Assembly (NCBI GenBank): GCA_017555445.1
Contig: JAFZGK010000104.1
Span: forward strand, 1 to 8,659
Source of the DNA: Bacteroidales bacterium
GTDB taxonomy: Bacteria > Bacteroidota > Bacteroidia > Bacteroidales > UBA932
Reading direction: 5' to 3'
Length of the DNA: 8,659 nt
Position numbers and translations under genes: made by a program
Shown: positions 7,708-8,659 of the stretch, piece by piece
Position numbering within the stretch: the first letter of the stretch is position 1
Layout of the letters: each line of letters begins with the position of its first letter
The notes under the pieces: generated by a model
Databases searched by the model: none
Told to the model about the DNA's origin: nothing
Seen by the model: only the letters and a program-made list of their open reading frames with translations

Positions 7708-8454
7708 TTAGTGTCTGTTGAATCTTATGATCCTTACGTATCGGTCTCCGTCCTTTCTTGAAACGAAGTATTTGTTATAAAGGAGCTCGATCTCCTTTTC
7801 GTTTATGAATTTCTTGTCAAGTCCGTAGAATTCAGCTTTTTCGGTCAGGTAGTCGCAGAACGAATTTATTCTCTCGACCGGCTCGAATGAGCTGAGCTCC
7901 TTGTGGTATTTTTTCTGGATTACCTCATGAATAGGTTTGATTTTCTTGAGTTTCAGGTCTTTTGCGAGGGTATATATGGTCACGACAAGGCTCTTTGCTC
8001 TTCTGTCGATGTCATTCAAGTCCTCTTTCTTTATTTCTGCATCCATATTCGGATCACATAGATGCTTCTTGGCTGTTTCCAGTGAGATACAGTAGTTTCT
8101 CATGAGAAGTTCCAGATCGTGCATCTCGTCAAAGCGTGCATCTGTTGATCTGAAACGTGACAATGTAAAGTCTTCAGGCAGGAAATGCATTCTGTCGAAG
8201 ACGCCTTCCTCGGGGTAGACTTCGTCATATCCGCCCGCGTCTTCAATTCTTTGGCGGACGAGTTCTATGATGGCTGTGTTTACAAAAAGGTGTCTGAAGA
8301 AATCATGGAATATCAATGTCTTGCGACCATTGGAAATTTTCTTGCGTCTAAGCTCGATCACAAGCATGATCAATCCTGTAGTGGCAAGCACGGCGCCTAC
8401 CACGGTTGCAATTTCAGCACATCTGCTCCAGGTTATGGCGAGAATAATATTCAT
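7708..8454 (-). CDS. Single-pass membrane protein of unknown function
   Basis: I do not recognise this 248-residue protein. It has one hydrophobic helix near residues 14-34 (IATVVGAVLATTGLIMLVIEL) followed by RRKK (36-39). The positive residues after the helix predict an outside N-terminus and about 210 residues in the cytoplasm. That part is charged and mostly helical, rich in Lys, Glu and Asp, with no nucleotide-binding loop, metal site or known catalytic motif that I can see. Cys residues at 12, 122, 133 and 200 form no pattern. The start ATG at 8454 has no Shine-Dalgarno site and follows an AT-rich leader. The stop is 18 nt before the GH3 gene, which suggests one operon. A good promoter lies just upstream, at the edge of an insertion sequence. 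It could be a sensor-like or regulatory partner of the enzyme or an unrelated accessory protein; there is no direct evidence for either. Confidence 0.75.
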   Translation of the reverse strand: MNIILAITWSRCAEIATVVGAVLATTGLIMLVIELRRKKISNGRKTLIFHDFFRHLFVNTAIIELVRQRIEDAGGYDEVYPEEGVFDRMHFLPEDFTLSRFRSTDARFDEMHDLELLMRNYCISLETAKKHLCDPNMDAEIKKEDLNDIDRRAKSLVVTIYTLAKDLKLKKIKPIHEVIQKKYHKELSSFEPVERINSFCDYLTEKAEFYGLDKKFINEKEIELLYNKYFVSRKDGDRYVRIIRFNRH

Positions 8455-8500
8455 ATGGATATATTAGTACATAATTCATGCGAATATACTCAAAAATATT

Positions 8501-8532
8501 CAAATATAGTTCAGTCAGGGATCAGTCGCAAA
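8501..8532 (-). promoter_or_regulatory. Bacteroidota-type promoter for the membrane-protein/GH3 operon
   Basis: On the minus strand TTTG (8529-8532) is followed by exactly 20 nt and then TATATTTG (8501-8508). Both boxes and the spacing match the consensus for the primary sigma factor of Bacteroidota (TTTG, 19-21 nt, TAnnTTTG). A second perfect -7 box, TATTTTTG, lies at 8491-8498 but has no matching -33 box. Transcription would start near 8495, giving a leader of about 40 nt to the ATG at 8454. The -33 box falls inside the inferred insertion-sequence end and the -7 box outside it. Confidence 0.65.
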
Positions 8533-8659
8533 AGTATGTGTCTAAGCATAGATGTTTGTAAGTCTGAACAAGAAGTATTTAACATCTGATACTCCTCTGA
8601 GTTGTGCTCTGAATGACTTTATCTTGGCATTGAAGGATTCAGCAGAAGCATTTGTGGAT
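8518..8659 (-). mobile_element. End of an ISL3-type insertion sequence (rest outside window)
   Basis: The right edge holds the 3' end of a transposase gene (stop at 8542), then about 22 nt that end, reading outward, at a run of G/C (GGGATCAGTCGCAAAAG on the plus strand from 8518). ISL3-family ends commonly begin with GG, so the boundary is placed near 8518-8519. The other inverted repeat and the target duplication (8 bp in this family) cannot be checked here, so the exact edge is uncertain. The element points its transposase toward the membrane-protein/GH3 operon, and no terminator is visible between them. Confidence 0.55.
8542..8659 (-). CDS. ISL3-family transposase, last 38 codons (cut by window edge)
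   Basis: Reading the minus strand from 8658 gives 38 codons and a TAG at 8542-8544. The peptide contains NASAESFNAKIK, then SFRAQLRGV and YFLFRLTNIYA. This is the characteristic C-terminus of DDE transposases of the ISL3 family, and the Glu in ASAES is the expected third catalytic acidic residue. The visible part has no frameshift, so nothing here shows that the gene is dead. The N-terminal zinc-binding region and the two Asp residues would lie outside the window. Confidence 0.75.
   Translation of the reverse strand, partial: STNASAESFNAKIKSFRAQLRGVSDVKYFLFRLTNIYA

Noticed and set aside
8482..8501. GAATAT / ATATTC inverted repeat with an 8-nt loop, as a possible terminator or operator
   Set aside because: It is all A-T in the stem except one pair and overlaps the -7 boxes, so it would be a poor terminator. 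As an operator it is possible but unsupported.
8185..8589. 134-residue plus-strand frame opposite the membrane protein and the IS edge
   Set aside because: It overlaps the 248-residue gene antisense, crosses the promoter region and has no ribosome site or known motif. The minus-strand reading explains the region better.
1..8659. CRISPR array, tRNA, rRNA, riboswitch, toxin-antitoxin or phage genes
   Set aside because: I saw no regularly spaced repeats, cloverleaf sequences or related motifs. The coding regions leave no gene-free stretch above about 150 nt.

Overview
The window looks like Bacteroidota (Bacteroidales-type) DNA. The signs are a two-domain FolC of the Bacteroidota kind, a GH3 lipoprotein with an N-terminal EF-hand-like 'DLNRNGSLDVYEDW' motif, several TAnnTTTG / TTTG promoter boxes typical of that phylum, and poor Shine-Dalgarno use. 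The genus cannot be fixed from the sequence.

Layout. (1) Positions 1-2577, minus strand: most of pyruvate, phosphate dikinase (ppdK). Its C-terminal end, including the catalytic-Cys segment, lies beyond the left edge. (2) 2578-2720: a 143-nt leader with small palindromes. (3) 2721-3857, minus: a 378-residue protein whose last ~150 residues resemble the final synthetase domain of PurL (FGAM synthase), while its N-terminal half is unrecognised. (4) 3858-3927: a compact divergent promoter region. (5) 3928-5304, plus: folC, dihydrofolate/folylpolyglutamate synthase. (6) 5313-5360: a long hairpin acting as a bidirectional terminator between convergent genes. (7) 5374-7689, minus: a GH3 glycosidase lipoprotein. 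(8) 7708-8454, minus: a 248-residue single-pass membrane protein of unknown function, 18 nt upstream of the GH3 gene and probably in the same operon. (9) 8518-8659, minus: the end of an insertion sequence, with the last 38 codons of an ISL3-type transposase and a probable terminal repeat.

How the parts relate. ppdK serves central carbon metabolism (PEP/pyruvate interconversion). FolC and the PurL-like protein may touch the same one-carbon/purine area, but that link is inferred only from adjacency and fold. The most interesting feature is at the right edge. A near-ideal Bacteroidota promoter (TTTG, 20 nt, TATATTTG) straddles the inferred IS boundary, with the -33 box inside the IS end and the -7 box in the flanking DNA. 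The IS may therefore have built the promoter that now drives the membrane-protein/GH3 operon. No CRISPR array, tRNA, rRNA or obvious defence system was seen.
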